Positions 60,901-64,000 of a stretch of DNA of 64,000 nt are shown here, one piece after another. Below the pieces are notes generated by a model. The model had not been told where the DNA came from. It worked only from the letters and a program-made list of their open reading frames with translations, and did not search any database. Made by a program: the position numbers and the translations under genes. The stretch spans positions 97,763,648-97,827,647 of the forward strand of contig OZ020267.1 of assembly GCA_963971225.1 (NCBI GenBank). Direction: 5' to 3'. The stretch is from Melieria omissa. Taxonomy: Eukaryota > Arthropoda > Insecta > Diptera > Ulidiidae. Every line of letters starts with the position of its first letter. The stretch's first letter is position 1.

Positions 60901-61639
60901 AACATGGTTCCTGTGTTGTTTTTGTTGTTGTTGCTATATTTCAAGCATTCTTTGCCTTCATGCCCCCATGGCATCGAAAATGTTTTTCTCCCTCAATGCT
61001 GTGCACTGTTTTTGACAATTTTTCGTCTCATATTTGAAATGCTTGCAAGTTGCATGCCACCGAAATTGCAACATGTAACGCGAGCCAACATGCCCCGCCC
61101 CCTCTCCTACCCACATGTTGCATGACGCTACCAGAACGCTGAACCGCTTCAATTCTCGCCTGCCGAGTGAGTTTTTTATGTAAAATTTTGCATTTTTTCA
61201 ACGAATATTTGGTGATTTTTCTTTCATTTGTTTGTTTGTTGTTGTTGTTGCTTTTTGGCATGTTGCATGCATGCCGTGATTATATGAGTGTGCGTGTGTG
61301 TGTGCGCCCAAAAACCTGTCATAGGCGTTGTTATGCAGGTGATAAATTTATAATGAAAACATATGACAGGCAACAACTATGCACAACAGCAACAACAAAC
61401 AACAATAGCAACAATAAATTTTAACAACAAACTGGCTTATGAAGCATCGTCTAACAAGGCCCTAAATCGAGCGAGTGTTTTGTTATTTTCAAATAACAAA
61501 TCATTGGCTGGGCACAGCGGCTGTCCGGCCGTTGCCTGTGTGACTCATTGAGCGGTTAGTGGGAAGGTGAGAGAACGTTGGAAAACAGCGATGTGAAGTG
61601 CAGTTTTTGCCTATTACGGATGAAAAATGAGTTGTAGAC
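57961..61639. other. Non-coding region, nothing recognised
   Basis: AT-rich from 59150 to 59640, CAA/TTG and CA/TG runs elsewhere (58440, 58610-58680, 59800-59815, 60420-60460, 61235-61250, 61385-61430). A GC-richer part at 60300-61130 has open frames on both strands but no convincing splice-bounded gene. Confidence 0.6.
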
Positions 61640-63190
61640 ATGAAATGGAGTGTGAGCTGAGTTGATTATTCAGGCAGAACAGAGTTTCTGATATAATTTG
61701 AGTTGCTTGTATGAGTTGATTTGTCAAAAGGAGTTGATTTGTTAACCTTAGTTGAGTTGTTAATATTATTTGAGTTGTAATCTGAGTTGAATTAGTTGAG
61801 TTGTAACCTGAGTTGAGTTAGTTGAGTTGTAACTTGAGGTGAGTTAGTTGAGTTGTAGTCTGAAATCAATAAGTTGAGTTGTAATCTGAGAGGAATTGTA
61901 ACCTGTGTTGAGTTAGTTGAGTTGTAGTCTGAGTTGAGTTAGTTGAGTTGTAACCTGAGTTGAGTTGAGTTTAGTAGTCAATATGAGTTGTGTTAGTTAA
62001 GCTGTAATTTGAGTTGAGTTAGTTGAGTTGTAATATGAGTTGAGTTGTCATTATTAGTTCAGTTAGTTGAGTTGTAAACCTGAGTTGAGATGTTAATATA
62101 AGTTGAGTTAGTTGAGTTGTAATCTGAATTGAGTTAGTTGAGTTATAAACCTGAGTTGGCTTGTCAATATTAGTTGAATTAATTAAGTTGTAACATTAGT
62201 TGAGTTAGTTGAGTTTTGAACTGAGTTAAGTTAGTTGTGTTGTACACCTAAGTTGAGTTAGATGAGTTGTAATCTGAGTTGAGTTAGTTGATTTGAATTT
62301 TGAGTTCAGTAAGTTGAGTTGTTATCTGAGAGAAGTTGTAACCTAAGTTAAGTTAGATGAGATGTAATCTGAGTTGAGTTAGTTGAGTTGTAATCTGAGA
62401 TAAGGTGTAACGTGAGTTGAGTTAGTTGAGTTGTAACCTGAGTTGAGTTAGCTGAGTTGTAATCTGAGTTCAGTAAGTTGAGTTGTAATCTGAGAGGAGT
62501 TGTAACCTGAGTTGAGTTAGACGAGTTGTAATCTGAGTTGAGTTAGTTGAGTTGTAACCTGAGTTGAATTGAGTTTAGTTGTCAATATGAGTTGTGTTAG
62601 TTAAGCTGTAATGTGAGTTGAGTTAGTTGAGTTGAAATCTGAGTTGGGTTGTTACCTGAGTTGAGTAAGTTGAGTTGTAACCTGAATTGAATTAAGTTTA
62701 GTTGTCAATATGAGTTGTGTTAGTTAAGCTGTAATCTGAGTTGAGTTAGTTGAGTTGTAATCTGAGTTGAGTTGTCAATATTAGTTGAATTAATTGAGTT
62801 GTAACCTTAGTTGAGTAAGTTGAGTTTTGAACTGAGTTAAGTAAGTTGTGTTGTACACCTGAGTTGAGTTGTTAGAATGAGTTGAGTTATTAGAATGGGT
62901 AATCAATATGAGCAGCGTTGTTATTATGAATTAAGTTCTTAGTTCTTAAGTTATGTTGTTAATATGAGTTGAGTTTTGAGTTTAAATTGAGTTGAAAGCT
63001 TGAGTTAGGTTGTTAATATGACTTAAGTTGGGATAAGTTAAGATTTAAGTTCGAGTTGAATCATTAATCAATCCGAGTGGAGTTGTTTACATGAATTGAG
63101 TTATCAGATTGAGTTGCATTGCTTACATGAGTCAAGTGTTTTTGATGAGTTCAACTGTTAAGCTGAGTTGAATAGTTGATATGAACTCTA
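61640..63190. repeat. GAGTTGAGTTAGTT-based array
   Basis: Built from GAGTT pentamers organised in a longer unit of about 25 bp (GAGTTAGTTGAGTTGTAA) that often ends TCTGAGTT. Larger blocks also recur: GTCAATATGAGTTGTGTTAG appears near 61977, 62581 and 62706. The array degenerates after 62880. Confidence 0.93.
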
Positions 63191-64000
63191 TTTATTTAAG
63201 AATTAATTTTTAATAAATTAATTAATTTTTTATTAATTTTTTTATTTGAACAATATTGGCGTTACTTCAGTTTTTTCATGGTGAGTTACTAATATTGTGT
63301 GTTTAATCTATTATGAGAAATTAAATAGCACAATTATAATGTCACACAAGGAAAGAAACATAATCTCTCAGCTGTCACAATTAATAACAAATTGAGTGAA
63401 ATTTGAATTGAATTAAAGTGAGTACCAAAATGACTGAACCATACACAATTAAGAAGCTTTTATATGCTGCCACATGAATATTTGACAAAAAATTCCCATC
63501 AAGTAAATAATGTCACTTGCTGGGCAACATATGCTTTATGTGGAAATTAATGTGCCTCTGTATGAACACACACACATATATACGCGACTGAGAGTCTGCT
63601 CAGTTTCAATTATACATTTTCTGCCACTTCATTTACGCATTTCCGAACACCTCCAGAACATCGCCAGTAACGACGACCACCACTGTCCAACGCAGATCTG
63701 TGCGAACCCTCGCGTTTCAGTGTGTGTGTGTGCTCATAAAGGCACACGACACTTTTACACTTTTCAGCTATCTCGAAAGTGCATTCAACACGATATTTAT
63801 GCACATGAAATGTGCTGAGCGCCATCTGCCCGCTAAGCCGTAACCACGATGTCTTCTTCTGGCCGTTGTCGGTAATTTGTATGTGTTATGTTCGTATATA
63901 CTTGAGCGCTGTCTAGCTATGTATGTATGTGTGTGTCTGTGCGTGTGCGTACTCGTAAAAATTCCTTTTTGCATTGCATAATGTCTCGTCCATAAAGTTT
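63191..64000. other. Non-coding region at the window end
   Basis: AT-rich to 63420, then mixed sequence with CA/TG runs at 63568-63577, 63720-63731 and 63920-63950. No coding or RNA feature is supported. Confidence 0.6.

Noticed and set aside
61115..61166. Short plus-strand exon between a C/T-rich acceptor and GCCGA/GTGAG
   Set aside because: Only about 32 nt, with the pyrimidine tract set back from the AG, a weak donor and no partner exon.

Overview
This looks like nuclear DNA of a higher dipteran fly, probably a tephritid-like or other schizophoran species with a large genome. The evidence is AT-rich non-coding DNA full of CAA/TTG and CA/TG runs, huge simple-sequence arrays, mariner and TTAA-targeting transposon relics, and fly-type splice signals. 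There is no prokaryotic gene organisation. I could not fix the species.

Almost all of the window is intronic or intergenic. The only gene I can support is on the minus strand and split over about 42 kb. Short exons with GTAAGT or GTAAGC donors lie at 53285-53324, 49198-49241 (or 49198-49316), 47918-47967 and 10885-10936. Their reading phases fit end to end (1+2, 0, 2+1) and finish at a TAA. The product would be a small membrane protein of 61 or 86 residues with one strong hydrophobic segment and a short charged tail. I do not recognise its family. The best-supported piece is the 50-nt exon at 47918-47967.

Layout: 1-2440 nondescript; 2443-5480 an array of the 14-bp inverted repeat GGTTAG(TG/CA)CTAACC spaced about 100-135 bp; 8281-8640 (TTTTA)n; 11374-11736 a 20-bp satellite; 13618-14110 a 254-bp duplication; 16586-18160 a diverged array with a unit of about 255 bp; 20019-21070 (ATTGAGT)n; 23082-23518 and 28748-29565 (ATAAA)n; 26095-26441 a gag-like coiled-coil relic; 31376-31604 a LINE 3' relic; 32260-32962 a 703-bp TTAA-flanked element with 118-bp inverted ends; 36281-36720 a TTTTTAA array; 38889-40240 a (CCAAT)n array joined to an (ATCGT)n array; 41461-42340 an AGTCT-based array holding 24 tandem TGAGTCA sites; 44926-46943 sixteen copies of a 16-bp motif near GCGCCTAAAAGTATGC spaced about 133 bp; 50070-51655 (TTCAA)n; 53890-53965 a tRNA-like fragment; 56576-57960 a broken mariner with a 236-bp TTAA element nested in it; 61640-63190 a GAGTT-based array.

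The least explained signal is a pair of short motifs, GCGCCTAAAAGTATGC and GGTTAGTGCTAACC. They stay recognisable at regular spacing while the DNA between copies has diverged. The first also appears singly, in both orientations, across about 40 kb. This pattern resembles protein-binding boxes within satellites, but no function can be shown from sequence alone.
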